NCBI GenBank assembly: GCA_030159075.1
Contig: BROG01000339.1
Coordinates: 676,501 to 740,500 of the forward strand
Length of the DNA: 64,000 nucleotides
DNA from: Atrina japonica
Taxonomy: Eukaryota > Mollusca > Bivalvia > Pterioida > Pinnidae
Direction of reading: 5' to 3'
Both the position numbers and the translations under genes were made by a program. Shown in pieces: positions 1-26,200 of this stretch. Each line of letters begins with the position of its first letter. Positions within the stretch are counted from its first letter, which is position 1. The notes beneath the pieces were generated by a model. The model saw only the letters and a program-made list of their open reading frames with translations, searched no databases and was not told the origin of the DNA.

Positions 1-64
1 ACCTCGTGAAGGCTATTATTTTATGATCTGTAATTTATATATACTTAAAGCTGATCATACCTAC

Positions 65-199
65 CATTTTCATCGACATCTAACAACATGTCTTGTAGTT
101 CTGTGTCGGTGGGATTTTTACCCGTGAGTCTCATGGCGTTTCCCAACTCCAAGAGCGATAAATATCCATCTTTATCCTCGTCGGCTTTGTTGAAAATAT
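65..199 (-). CDS. CML-1 exon 3 (EF1 loop to start of EF2)
   Basis: Acceptor TTTCAG before 199; donor GTAGGTATG after 65. Codon phase is 2 nt + 44 codons + 1 nt, the same phases as calmodulin exon 3. It encodes a complete canonical EF1 loop. Confidence 0.85.
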
Positions 200-1508
200 C
201 TGAAATATATCATTTGATGTAAATATACCAAAAGACTGAAGTTTTAGTGATGGTCAGTGTTAATGTGTGTTAGATAAATAAATACCGAAAGCTTTTGTTT
301 AATGATTTATCATTTTAATTGGTAATAGATTGTAAATTTATCATAGAAAAATGATGTTGATTTTCACCAACCTTCCCAAATTTCGCTTGCGAATGTATCA
401 CCCTGAAAAATAAAAATAATATGAACACTTAAATTAAATATCTGTTAGATACATTGTTAAATAATTGAACAGGCTTAAATTATTCGCACTATAATTTGAA
501 GCTGTTTTCACTAATACTTTATATAAGCAAATTTGAGACCATACGAAGAGACCCAGGTGGTTTGATTAAAAAAATCGCATATGAATGTCTAGCCACATAA
601 TAATACACCATATTTATCACAATGGGCAACCAGATTTGCCACGGGTGACCTAATGTAGGAATAACATAGATGATTACATAACGTATGATTGTTTGATATC
701 ATATTCATCTAACAAAAATTAATAAAGATACGAGCTTTAGAAAATTTATCGAACGATTACGAGTTGTGCTACCTAGATCCATCACAATAAAACTTGAAAA
801 TGTTCTCAAGACAATATTCTCAACTTGTCTGCCCTGATTTCAGGATTAGGCATAGTTGGTTAAAATTTTGGACTTAAGTAACTCTAAGTTTTATCGTACC
901 AGGCTCAGGTTTTCAGAAATTGTGGAATTGAATTACACGTTTCCGAAAACTGCATAAAATTATGTTTCGGTGTACCTCGTGCGTATCAATTACATATGTG
1001 TCAAAGATGAAAGAGACAGTAACATGTGCTTTGATAACAAATGTTATAATTGGAAAATTGTTTGTATCAACAGTAGATCGGACCTGGTTGTACACATGTC
1101 CTGCATCTGTCCGGACTTCTGATATAACCCCAAATTATGGACATCAGCCCATAACACAGGCCATTTTTGTGTCACCTCATTTAAAGCCGATATGTGTTCC
1201 AATATGAACAATATTTGTACGATAACACAAGCAACAAACAGTGCGATTTTCGTTGACTTTCAGTATAAATTGTCACTGTACTGTTATAAAAGTTTTCAAT
1301 CAAATTAATTTCAAGTGTTTTAATTCGGACACAGAGCATAAAAATCACCGGAAACAGAATATAAATATCACTTACAGTCTTCAAATCATGTGATGGTCAG
1401 TCGAAGTCCGTTTTTGATATGTCCGGCAAAAGTATGGGCATAAAGTTTTCAATAAAATTAATTTCAAGTATTTTAATTCAGACACAGAACATAAATATCA
1501 CTTACCAT
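65..1508 (-). CDS. CML-1: calmodulin-like EF-hand protein, 5' part (gene continues past the left edge)
   Basis: Three coding exons fit together: 1506-1508 (ATG), 372-402 (31 nt) and 65-199 (135 nt), all with GT/AG borders. The ATG is followed directly by a strong donor (GTAAGTG), as in calmodulin genes. Exon 2 plus exon 3 reads through an E helix (SEIWEDIF) into a canonical Ca2+ loop, DEDKDGYLSLLE (D1, D3, D5, G6, E12), and ends in DVDENG, the start of EF2. EF2 to EF4 lie beyond position 1. Exon 3 is 9 nt shorter than in the other array members, and the N-terminal segment before helix E is shorter than in calmodulin. Family assignment rests on the loop and exon plan. The ATG choice is inferred from donor context; the first intron would be 1103 nt. 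Confidence 0.75.
372..402 (-). CDS. CML-1 exon 2 (31 nt, N-terminal helix)
   Basis: Acceptor TTTTTCAG before 402, donor GTTGGTG after 372. It encodes GDTFASEIWE plus one base that completes the Asp codon of exon 3. The 31-nt length is diagnostic of the calmodulin gene plan. Confidence 0.78.
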
Positions 1509-1564
1509 TTTCAAATTACGTGAAGCCGAAGTCCGTTTTTGTTATGTCCGGCAAAAGTATGGGA
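1288..1564. repeat. Direct duplication of the CML-1 first-exon region
   Basis: Two adjacent copies, 1288-1438 and 1442-1564, share long stretches such as AATTTCAAGT, GACACAGA and GTCCGGCAAAAGTATGGG. Both keep the minus-strand donor GTAAGTG. Only the right-hand copy keeps ATG before it; in the left copy the same place reads GACT. The left copy also holds about 30 extra bases. Confidence 0.8.
1506..1508 (-). CDS. CML-1 exon 1 coding part (ATG only)
   Basis: Minus-strand context is ...TTTGAAAATG|GTAAGTG: a start codon lying directly on a consensus donor. It lies in the intact copy of a direct duplication; the neighbouring copy has lost the ATG. Any 5' UTR lies to its right. Confidence 0.6.
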
Positions 1565-2449
1565 ACATATGATTAAAACATTAGCGTATTCATTGTTCAC
1601 ATTCATGGAGTTTTGATCTCAAGTGTTATATTATTCATGGGAACTAAATTGGGTCATATCTTTGACCTGGATTGTCCTATGAAAGTGTATTTCTATTTCT
1701 TTGTTAATCCGCTTAACGACTTATCTTTTGAAATGTTAGCGTATTTTTAAATCAAGAAATGAAATATTAATGACACCTATATTGTATGTTCCAGATTGTT
1801 ATAATTGTTATGCTCTAAGGGTTATTTAAAAAGAAATTCGATCAATCAAAAGTCTTTTTACCGCCAGTTTGATCTTGTAATATAATCTAATGACTGGATA
1901 TTTAGAGAACTAGAATATAAAATGTACAAATACGAAAGTGTTAACTGAAAGGATGTCCATAATGCACAATATACAAACATCGACCTTGGGAAAATCCTGA
2001 GTGGGACCAGGTGCAATCGGGAAATTAGAATTATCTGTCCCCCCGAATATACAAGCTGTGAGTCCGCATTCAGGTACAATCACATTATGTTTAACTTGAA
2101 ATATGAATTAATGAAAACAGTTGCTTATTCCAGAAACTGTTTAAATCAGATATGGATACTAAAAATCCCTGAGATTTTTCAGAAAATTTAAAATATGCTT
2201 TTTTTCTTAAAGTCATAGCATAAAAACATACGAATTTTCCTCTCTTCAGACAACTATATCGCATTTTCGCAACATCGACACCTTTTTTTCACTAAAGGTG
2301 GCACCCACAAAATTAAATGCTTACTCATCGATTATCGTCATACTTATTTCACCCAATGCGATTCTGATTCAACACATAAATGCATTGATATAAAGAGATG
2401 CTGGAATATATATATATATATATATGCAGTTTTCGGAGACAACGTCTTT

Positions 2450-2532
2450 TAGCAAACCGTCGGAGTTTCCTATGGTTACCAATTGTGTCTCTTTATTGAC
2501 CGACTTCTTCCTTTATTCATGAAGCAGACGTG
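2450..2532 (+). pseudogene. Reverse-transcriptase fragment (decayed retroelement)
   Basis: With one-base slips, the plus strand reads PVGV.M.TNC then LLTDFFLYS, matching the RT fragment on the opposite strand at 52930-53060 (PVGITMGTSC, LLTDLFLYSYEA). It is an isolated piece of about 80 bp with stops and a frameshift. Confidence 0.5.
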
Positions 2533-2619
2533 TCCCTTGACGTCATTTTACAGGAATCTGTATTGTTTTACCGTTCGTGTTACGAGACTGCAGTTAGGTT
2601 AAAGGGGTTATATTAACTA

Positions 2620-2780
2620 AATCCGGGGAGGTCCTGTTTCACGGCAGCTGTGGCACGTAAAAGAACCCACACTGCATTGGCGTTAATCCATGGTACAGGT
2701 AAAAATATGTGGCGTTTCACCTTAAGCTGACGACATCTCTTTATAAGTGACAAATACTTTGTATGACGGTATGTAAAGCG
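2620..2780 (+). mobile_element. SINE 3' fragment (tRNA-derived family S)
   Basis: It resembles the tail of the copies at 12765 and 61072: GGCACGTAAAAGAACCCACACTG, then GACATCTCTTTATAAGTGA, then TATGACGGTATGTAAA, aligning with the family's GACGTCTCCATATGAGTGA and GGGACGTTAAA. The tRNA-like head is missing. Confidence 0.5.
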
Positions 2781-3822
2781 ACAAAATCACACAGAATATT
2801 ATGTCTTTTTAATAACATTCTCAACTTTTCCATTTAGGATTAATCTAAGTTTAAGAAAATTTTAGAGGAAAGTAATTCTTTCGTTTTGTGGTGTCAGTCC
2901 AGAATACATGTTTCTATATATTTTATCAATCAAGCATATAAATATACATCAAGCATCTACAAGAACGAACAATGAAAGTCATTCAACAAATACATGAACA
3001 TATTTTAGCAGTCTCCAGAGCACTGCTTGACTTTGGAAGAAATTGTTTAAGCGTACTTTGTAAAAGTTAAGCGAAAGCAAATAAGATGAGTGAGTACCTA
3101 TAAATTGCATGGCACGGTTTGAAAGGAGAAACGACGTCATTTTTCACACATTTTCTAATCCTTCTATTACATGTCTATTGTATAAATATAAGTCTTTGTA
3201 TTCTTATATAATTTAAACTGCATTTTATTTCTGTCTGCATGTTTTCCTTCCTCTCCGTAAGGCTATTATATAAATATTGAAATAAGCAAACCTAAAATTG
3301 CAAACATATTAATTCAATAGCCAAAAGGTATGTTTTAACTAAAATCGAAGATAGATCTGGTTTCTGTAATTTTTGTGCAAACTTGAAACTTAGAAAGAGC
3401 AAATATTGAAGGATAATTGTGCATACAGAATAATCCAATATCTATCATATGTAAGAAAAAAAAGAAAGATTAAGTAAGATAGAAACATCTTGCACGACTT
3501 TAGTTTCTTGAAACACTGGTTCTTAATCTATTTGCAAGATACATTTTCGCGATTTCGAATCCCTATTTCCTCATACTATTATTTACATGTATATAGATAT
3601 ATCGTACTTAATTACATAGTGTTGTCCTCTGTACATCCGTGTTCTGATGTGAACTAATATTGTATATCAACTGTTTTCTAAATCTTCTCATTTTTTATTT
3701 CCGTTGGCTAAAATCCAACCCAAAACATTGTATTTTGCTTTTCAATTTCACTTTCAGTATCAGGTGAGACAATTAAGCGAGAATTTTATTTCTGCGAGCA
3801 AAATATAACCTAAGTTATAGTA

Positions 3823-3836
3823 GATAGGTAGGTAGG

Positions 3837-3870
<34 letters not shown>

Positions 3871-3908
3871 CATACATATATACATACATACATACATACA
3901 TACATACA

Positions 3909-3942
<34 letters not shown>

Positions 3943-3970
3943 CATGAATGCATGCATTCATGGATGGATG

Positions 3971-4021
<51 letters not shown>
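3823..4021. repeat. GGTA/GATA/CATA tetranucleotide repeats
   Basis: Three consecutive tetranucleotide blocks: TAGG/GATA, then CATA, then GGAT/GATA. The long open frame across them (Tyr/Met/Cys runs) is an artefact of the 4-bp period. Confidence 0.95.
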
Positions 4022-4022
<1 letters not shown>

Positions 4023-5375
4023 TTTGTGAGTTCAAATACAATGTATATTCTGTATGCATCAGATTCAAGAATTCGCTGGGCACTGTCTTGCAGTAACTAC
4101 CTCATTCAATATGGCAAATGCTACTTACGACTTTCTGCGACAGATTGATTGTCATACCTACGCTGTGACTCAATTATCCACTCAGTGGGTTTGAATTATA
4201 CATCTGATACAGATTTCACTACGACATCAATAATTCAGGTTGAACATTTTTGTGCTCGATCACAGATTGTTAGGTAGATAGGTCAACATTTTATACGTAC
4301 GTAAAACTTTGTTTATTGTTATCTTGGGGTTATTAAGTATTTGTTGTACATAACAACTTAAAATAATATATAAATAAAACTTAGAATCATGTATAAAAAT
4401 AACTTAAAATGATATATAGAATAACAAGAATTGCATGTCGTAATCTTTTTTTTTTCACAACCATTCGTCTTCATAATGGATGCAATTTTATAAACAATAC
4501 GAGTGGCTGTATTTTTCAGTCAATAGATATAATTATATTTCAAAATCAAAACAATAGTAAATCGATTTTAATGAAGATCACAAGATGATTGTCTGTAAGG
4601 AAATCATTTATTCGCAATTTTGCACCTTTGTTATTGATAAAAGTAAATGATTTACTGAACAAAAACAAATTTGTAAAAATTGCCATCCAGATATTGTACT
4701 TGTTTATGTCATGGAGTACAGAGTAATATTGACATTTTGATTGTATATTTTAGGTTTTTAAAACCGCACATTATCTCACCTAAACACATCACGCTTTCGT
4801 GTATTGCTGGAATATGTGACAGGTATGTCATCTAACTTATGGTAGACTCGTGAACCTGCTATAATTTAACCAGGTATAATTATCCTCAAATATAAAAGAC
4901 TGCTCACCCCTCTGTAAAACTCGTCAAGTGTGGCGTAAATACAAACACCAAAATATTATATTGAACTATGTTAGGTCAAGTATATCATTATATTCTGAAT
5001 TCCTTGAACAACTAACTAAAAGAGAGAAACAACATACGCATATTGTATAGTGACCGTAATTGTTTCATTACGACCCCCAAAATCAATGCAATATCAACAT
5101 TTTGTATTGAAGAAATTCATTTCAACGGAATAAAGTCATTTAAATACCCCACGAGCACTAATCATTGCCCCACTTGTCATTCACACTATAGATTCAATGT
5201 CATTTATCAAACCCTGTTTCTCTTGTTGTCATCTAATCATGTCAAATTAGCAGTAGTACTGGAGAAATTTGACACTAATTGCTGTGCAGAATGGGAGAAC
5301 ACCACGTGGAATGGATAATTGAAAATTGATGGGGTTTTAAAGATATAATGCTTTCAACGAGATACATATTCATTA

Positions 5376-6847
<1,472 letters not shown>

Positions 6848-7204
6848 TGTAATCATGCTTCTTTGGACTGATTAATCCTTATGTCACCCTCAACTAAAGT
6901 TAGTATTTGTTTTATTATATGACTATTTCAAAATTTCGTAAAAAAATCCAATGAGAATTCAAATGTTATGCTTCACACCTGCACAGAACGATTTTCAAAA
7001 TCTTTAGGCTGTTCTTTTTCATGAATGATTAAGAGCGATAGTTAAATAAGAGACGGTTTTTCATTGGTTTATGCATTTGATTCATCCAGTCATATACGCT
7101 TATACAAATCAGGAAAGAATGGAAGCACGAGAGGGCGACATAACAATCCACGGCCCTCTGGATTGTCGAATAAATGAATGTAGCGCTTCTCCGATTAATA
7201 TTAT

Positions 7205-7313
7205 ACATTTATTGCCCTTGTTTTGGGTTGACATGAATATTTGTCCACCTGACAGACGTTATGTCACCCATGAGCAAATATTCATGTCAACCCAAAACAA
7301 GGGCAATAAATGT
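7205..7313. repeat. Perfect 39-bp inverted repeat (hairpin)
   Basis: Arms 7205-7243 and 7275-7313 are exact reverse complements (ACATTTATTGCCC... and ...GGGCAATAAATGT) around a 31-bp loop. A smaller inverted repeat, ACAATCCA/TGGATTGT, lies about 60 bp to the left. The plus frame across it (7071-7379) is probably an element remnant, not a gene. Confidence 0.9.
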
Positions 7314-7948
7314 TTTATTATACCAAAAGGCAATAAAACTCTACGTAAGTTCATAACGATTGTAACACATGTGACATAGTGCCTTCGGTACTCAACACTA
7401 TCGATATGTTTTATCATTCTTTGCGTCGTTTTTTAATCTTAAGACTCCATCAAGACCGACTCCAGCAAATATATTTGACAACGATGTATCAATGCTGTCA
7501 AATCATTAAATTTCGGCTGTTGTTTCTCGCCATTCCAGTCTGCAACGAGTAATCTATGAGTTATGAAACGGACAATATATGTGCTAGAGGTTAAACCTAA
7601 TTACCACATAGCCTACTAGGAAAAACAGCCGAACCGTACGCGCATCCATTTCTGCGCACGAATCGCCATAGAGGGTGACATAAATGTTTCAGGGTGACAT
7701 GAAGAAATGTTTTAGATCACGTGAAACGATTTTGACTAATCAGATGTAAAGATACATATTAGAGGTATAATAATCGGCTTTATCAATACAAATTGCCATA
7801 GTTACAACCAATCAGCGGACAGAAAGTCCACAAGTCATATAATAATTGCAATTATTTTATGTCCCTTCGATGTTTGCATTTTATTTATTTTTCATTAAAT
7901 ATTTTGCGATATACCTAGGCTATTTACATATAGATAGGTGATTTCTAA

Positions 7949-8158
7949 TGTCATTATCCGTGAGGACGATGATTTACTTTGTTTCTTTTCTAAAAAGTCC
8001 ACGGGTTTGTAATATCTAGTACAAAGCCGTTATGCAATTAGAGTTAATCACAAACATCCGGGTATACGCATTGACTATCACTGCAAAACGAACTACAATC
8101 CGGCATGGACTCTGAAGAAAAGAAACAAAGTAAATCATCGTTTTCACGGACAGTGATA
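7949..8158. mobile_element. Foldback MITE-like element
   Basis: About 50-bp inverted arms, near-identical through GATTTACTTTGTTTCTTTTCT, with outer ends TCATTATCCGTGA and TCACGGACAGTGAT. The arms start near 7949 and end near 8158, with about 100 bp of unrelated sequence between. No coding capacity. Confidence 0.6.
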
Positions 8159-8477
8159 CCGACGAAATATCATTCAATCAACAAAATTAATATATTCCGT
8201 GAAATTGGAAGAAACTAAAACAAAGACATGGGTGGATAAAGGAATGTGGGAGGACTAATGGACGATTAAAATATGTACGTTGTAGAAGCAACATACATTC
8301 CTGTATACATCTTATTCGCGAAAAGTAGGCAATAATTGTGTAAAAAATTACGCGATGAATTTGAATTCGCGTTCGGTGTCTCGCGGATTAATTCGAAATT
8401 AAAGTTCACGCGAAATAAAAGTAATCTACAATATATATATATAATTTACACTAATAGTATTCTTCGAGATCCGAGGC

Positions 8478-8565
8478 CCAGTGTAAATATTATAAACATA
8501 ATACCAAAGTTATAATGCCCAAGATGATCGCCTCCGTCAATTAGACTTCATCAAAAATGTTTAGT
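8478..8565 (+). repeat. Interspersed repeat R2 fragment
   Basis: Shares AATATTATAAACATAATACCAA, then GTTATAATG and GTCAATTAGACTTCATCA, with the copies at 40360, 51340 and 61810. Confidence 0.6.
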
Positions 8566-8997
8566 GCAGTAATAGTTGTCGTTTATATGTAAATTGTTTC
8601 TTCTGCAATATTTATACATATTTTCATTCAAAAGAATCAACATGAGTACATAATGTTCTATACATGTTTTATTATTATATGTTCTATGATATAATTTACA
8701 CAGAAAACATTGAATTTTTACAACACAAATTACCCTTTCTACCTCTCAGTCATTAGTTTTAATTTCATCTAAACGGATACACACGCACTTTATCTTACAG
8801 CATACTTCAGCATTCAAATATATGAACATAACGGAAATATAATAAATGTTTATAGACAATGAAACAGTAACAATGTCATGGTTCAGGTATCAAATGTGGA
8901 AGATAAATATACAGACTTCTGTTACATGAATAACTGGCGGACACAATTGATTGCACGTGATGTAGCCTCGATTATTTGATCTTGCTGATGATTTTAT

Positions 8998-21068
<12,071 letters not shown>

Positions 21069-21794
21069 TTTAATCTACCGTCTTCGTCTGTGTACGTGTG
21101 TAAGAATATGAAAGGATAGATTGTAATCAGTTTAAATTTTCGCGTATTGACACAAAGGGAACCGAAATGCGAACACCAAGTTACGTTTTGTATTTGCGAT
21201 TCAATCCAGCTATAGTCTTGTAATAAAAGACGACACTTTTCTTTTGAAATTAAATATATATAGATACCGAATACTATCAAAGGATTTAACGGATTAAATT
21301 ACAAAAAAGGGAAATGGAAAACTCGTGTATAAAGAAAATCTAGGTCAGTTTTGAGTTATTTAAAAACTATAAAACTGTGTTTACTTTTCAAATTAATTCA
21401 CTAAAATAAGACAATTTCGTGTTAGAGGTGAAGTGTGAGACACGTGACAAGGTATTTTATTCTAACGTAATCAAAGAAGTGTAAATCTTGTTCTGCGATG
21501 ACAACAGATGTATTTAATACATTCTCTATGTGGATAAAGTATTTGTAAAAAACAAAAACTACAAAAACCTCAAAATAGTTTTCGTACCTTTCTATTTGTT
21601 TAAGGAACATTAGTCATAAGTTTAATTGATTAAACGTAAGTATTGAAGTACTCACACATTATAAAAAACATTATTAGTCAGTAGTACAATGTATGTACGA
21701 GTTGTCTCTCTTTAATTCAATCTATGAGAGTTGAGTTGCATTGCTTTGTAACGTCATTATCAGTATGGTGGTGGTGACATTTTGTTTGTTTTAT

Positions 21795-22054
21795 TGTTGT
21801 TTAACAAGAATACTTTACTCATATGGAGACGTCACCAAATGCAGGTGAAGGGCTTCAAATTTTGGCCTATGCTCGGCAATTACGGCGATTGAGCAGTGAG
21901 GGTTCTTTAACGTGCCGACACCTACTGTGACACGGGACCTCGAGTTTTACTGTCTCATCTGAAGGACAGGAATACAACCTGCCGCCGGCTGGACTCGAAC
22001 TCACGACCTTACGATCAAGAGTCGAACGCGCTACCGACTGAGCCAGGCCGGCTC
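21795..22054 (-). mobile_element. tRNA-derived SINE, family S, near full length
   Basis: On the minus strand it has the head GAGCCGGCCTGGCTCAGTCG, the B box GTCGTGAGTTCGAGTCC, the body GTTAAAGAACCCTCACTGCTC and the tail TTAAACAACAATAAAACAAAC. It lies between the start of CML-2 and the plus-strand BRICHOS-like gene. Confidence 0.85.
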
Positions 22055-22441
22055 GGTAGTGACATACACAGTGAATATGTGTATTTATATGTGTGTAAGA
22101 GAAAGGGGGTCACTTTAGCATTTTATATATCTTGCCCGTATGTTCTACTCCTTTTCTAAAGTTGTTTTTTGTATAAAAATCTAATGAAATTTTATTATCT
22201 CAATACATATATGCAATGAGTAACTCGATCGTGCAATGGTGATTGAAATACCCCTCTAGAAACTATAAAATAACATACAAAACGTTTTAAAAATATGTAA
22301 TGACATAATGATACTAAATACTCCAGTAAATAAAATGCGATAAAACAAATATATAAAAGAAGAAAACGATTCAGAAATCCCAACATCCAACACAAGACAC
22401 CCAACATCCAACACAAGACATTCATACGAGTAGAGTATAAA

Positions 22442-22443
<2 letters not shown>

Positions 22444-22520
<77 letters not shown>
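22444..22520. repeat. (TC)n microsatellite
   Basis: About 38 TC units, uninterrupted. Confidence 0.97.
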
Positions 22521-22526
<6 letters not shown>

Positions 22527-22730
22527 AAGTAAGTTTACAGGAAATAAGTGCTATCACATCTAATTTCACATATTTTTGTACTGATGTAAATGTATATGTC
22601 ACGACAATTTATCGTGTTATCATTTTGAGACTCGCCATATGAAAAATGACGAAAATGTTCCACGTTAAAACGCAATCCTACGCACTTCATAATTTGTTTG
22701 TCGATATTTGACACTTAATGACGAGAACAA

Positions 22731-22738
22731 TGACGTCA
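22731..22738 (+). promoter_or_regulatory. CRE palindrome TGACGTCA upstream of the BRICHOS-like gene
   Basis: A perfect 8-bp CRE consensus about 240 bp upstream of the TATA box at 22969. CREB/ATF binding is the known role of this motif; its use here is inference. Confidence 0.3.
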
Positions 22739-22968
22739 CAGCAACATTGAAGTGGACAATAGACCCGGAATTAACAAGAGGAAAAAACAAGAGTGAAGGG
22801 TCAAAACCTCATTATTATAAAAACTCTATGGTAAAAAGGCGACACGCCATACATTACGTCCAAAAATAGAACATAAAATAACCATAAAACATGTCATGTA
22901 AATCACTGGAGCGACGTCGTGGTCAGCCGGCTTGAACTGGTAAAATCACGTCAAAACGTGAAGATGTG

Positions 22969-22976
22969 TATAAATA
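22969..22976 (+). promoter_or_regulatory. TATA box of the BRICHOS-like gene
   Basis: TATAAATA lies 81 bp before the ATG at 23050. A start near 23000 would leave a 5' UTR of about 50 nt. Confidence 0.55.
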
Positions 22977-23049
22977 GGTAGCGCGTCTGTAGCGTATTAA
23001 CTTAGTTCTGCACAGTCCATCTAGCTATATTTCTGCAATAATAATAATC

Positions 23050-23148
23050 ATGAATTTTTTTCATTCAGTGTGTGTTTGGATAGTAACTTTTGCTGTGGTT
23101 TTCGTTAAAGCTGACATTGGACACAGAGGGAAAAAAGGACATCGCCAT
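23050..23148 (+). CDS. BRICHOS-like gene exon 1 (signal peptide)
   Basis: ATG after AATAATAATC, 80 bp downstream of a TATA box; 33 codons ending GHRGKKGHRH, donor CAT|GTAATA in phase 0. The hydrophobic stretch followed by KADIG suggests cleavage after Ala-22. Confidence 0.8.
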
Positions 23149-23172
23149 GTAATATATCATTCATTATTTTCG

Positions 23173-23264
<92 letters not shown>

Positions 23265-26200
23265 GCTTCAGTGTGAATTCATAACCTTTCTGTTTTAGTG
23301 TGATTCTTTTTATATTTCCAAACTTAAGCGGGTTAAAATATTAGTTTTGAAGTTGAAAATACGAAAAAAGAAGTAGAGAATTCAAATTCTATAGATGGTT
23401 TTGTCACTTTAATGTCTATAATTTGAAGGTATTATATATCAATGATAGCACTTATGCGCTTTTAGAATAACTTGTTACTGAAGTTAGATGCTATATCGGC
23501 TGAAATGATTTGAATGTCAAAGAATGTACCAGATAAATGTTATCTGTGTTATAAATTAGATGATCGGTAAAGCGATTTCCACCGTTTACAGAACACCACA
23601 GTCTGCAGAGTACAAAAATATTTGTTGACTTAGAATATTCTAAACAAAATAAAGTATCTCTACTTTACCTAAAATTTAGAGACTGTAGAATGTAGATTTC
23701 ATGTTTTGGTTGAGTGTTGTTTTTTTTTAACTTACCGGAGTAAGCAATGCCGTGAAATTGATTTAGTCGTGAAGCTCGCAAACTGTCTATGCTTTTGTTT
23801 ATGGGGTAGGTTTTCAGCAATGCAGCTCTATATCTCCTGGTAAGTAGGTGCTGAATGTCAGTTTAAAAGTTTCACAATTGAAAACGACAATAGAAAACAA
23901 AATGTTTTAAGGTTTACTATAGAAAGGAATTGTATATAACATCCTGTATTATTTTACTTTTCACAACAGTAATAGTTATTTGGTATTACTGTACATCTGT
24001 AATTTTGCTCCCGTTTAATTTTAGCCATTTTAGTCCTTACATGAGGGCGATTCAACTATTTCCAGGTAAACAATATTTAACCAATGAATGTAAATAGCCC
24101 CGAGCCTTTATAATTCAATATTGATTGGTAAAGAAGCATGGGAACAAAATCCCATACCTTTATAATGTATTGAGCAGTGAGATATCGGTAACGTATGCTA
24201 ATATTTAATCTTCTATTACAGAATGTATTCCAAACCTACAACTGGAGTACAGCGCTGCCTACTGGTTCTGTGATAAAAGAATCTGCAAAAGTTATTCCTG
24301 GAGTTAAACTTATTTATATAACTTCAAATGTTGCGCCAAATTCCGCAGGATACCAAAAATCTACGACTTTGATGGATTTCAGACGAGTGAGTATGATTTC
24401 CTTTTCACATATATGCAAAATACAGCTCAGTAATAAAGCACATCTCAAGTGAAACAGTCGGGTTCAGATCCAATCATATACTAACCGTGAACATATAGCA
24501 CAGGTAGTGACTGTGCTATTTTGTTTAAGTTCAGAATAATACAACTCACAACGACTAAAACGAAGCCCAGTGTTAGGGTAGGGATGTTATGGAAAAGAGC
24601 CCTCACTGTATTTTCAAAAATCCTTTTTATATATCTAATTTCAGCCTTCTTATGGATAAAAACAATGGCCAATAATACAAATTATGTAAATGATATTGCT
24701 TATCATATAAATATGGACCATCGACAAATGGTTTACTGAATGTTTTAATTACACAATATACCATTAATGCATGTTTTGCATCGTATTAAAAAATCTTATT
24801 TAATTGATATCTCAGTTAGAGAAAGATCCTAAAGAATCCAAACAGTATGTGTAATCTTCTATGACACCTTATTCCAATTCTGTACGTTCCGGAAGTCCGT
24901 GTTTTTTTCAATATTTACCATGCTGGTATATTGACTCATAGTATTTCTTATAGTCAACACTTGTGTAATTTTCTTAATATAATGACATTTATAAATATGT
25001 GTATCCGTACCTTAAGTATATTTGTCATGAATTATTTTATTTTGCAGAATAGAATGGCGGTCCGATTTAACCTCCCAAGAAAACTTCTGCGGCCCTTGAA
25101 GAAAAAACAAGCTTGTTTCATAACGGAAAATGTATTGAAATTTTACAACACCAGAACACTATTGGAAATAAGAAGCAACTCATCGGTAAGATTCATTTTT
25201 GTAAATTTGACCTGAAATTGTTTCTGAAGATGTTGCACGTAGTAAGATTAAAAATCTTTCATATCATTTTTCTAATTACAGTAATTTCATTTGCCAAATA
25301 TACCAGTAGATTTTATCAGTAAAAATTAAAATGTCCAGGACCCTGCCTTACAGTATGTTCAAATCGGCCTGTCAGACTTAGCAGATTGAAGAATAGAATT
25401 TACTGAAAATCTTAAGATTTCTGCAAAATTCATATTTTTAAAAACGCCTAGTCCAGTGTGCACCTTTTAAAAAAGAATTACCTAACGATTTTGATGAAAA
25501 CTTTAATTGATAAATACAATTTATTTTTTCACATCATGTATGATCTTTATTTACCATTTTGTCAAGTCTTTTTCTTACTAGATTTATCTCCTAGCGGGGA
25601 TGAGAATCTACATAAATCACAGAAGGTGTCAGATATTTCATCTAAAATAATTTTAAACTGATCACATTAATCGTCAATGGAAATATCCATAATTCAGAAG
25701 TCATATTGCTTCTTACATTCAATCAAATTCCTTTCTGTAAGTTGCATGAACATTTCGATATCGTTTTGTATGATGTAATGTCCAGAATCCATACTCAACT
25801 GTACATTTGTCATAATATCTACATCAAACGTGGACAAATACATGTAGTTATTAATTTAAAGTATTACTAGCTATTTGTAAACCAAATATGACTGCCGATT
25901 TACCATTTAGTGGTTATTACATGCTGTCTTATCTGTTGGACACGGTTTACTTTAAACTCTGTAATCAGATAGACGCAATTATCACCAAAGATCCCAATTG
26001 TGTGAATAATAAAATGTGTTATTTAGCAATACACAATTTTAAAAATGAAAATTTTGAATTTTTGTGTAGTTGGTAGCACCTGTTGAACTTGGGCAAACAA
26101 GTAACATGATGGCCGGCAAACGTGTAACCAAATCAGAACTAAGAAAAATGGGATTTGTCATGAAAGGATTTTGCAGGCGTGCAATGAAATCTAACAACGT

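Noticed and set aside
7071..7379. 102-codon plus-strand frame
   Set aside because: Its second half is the perfect hairpin 7205-7313 and the frame has no recognisable protein content.
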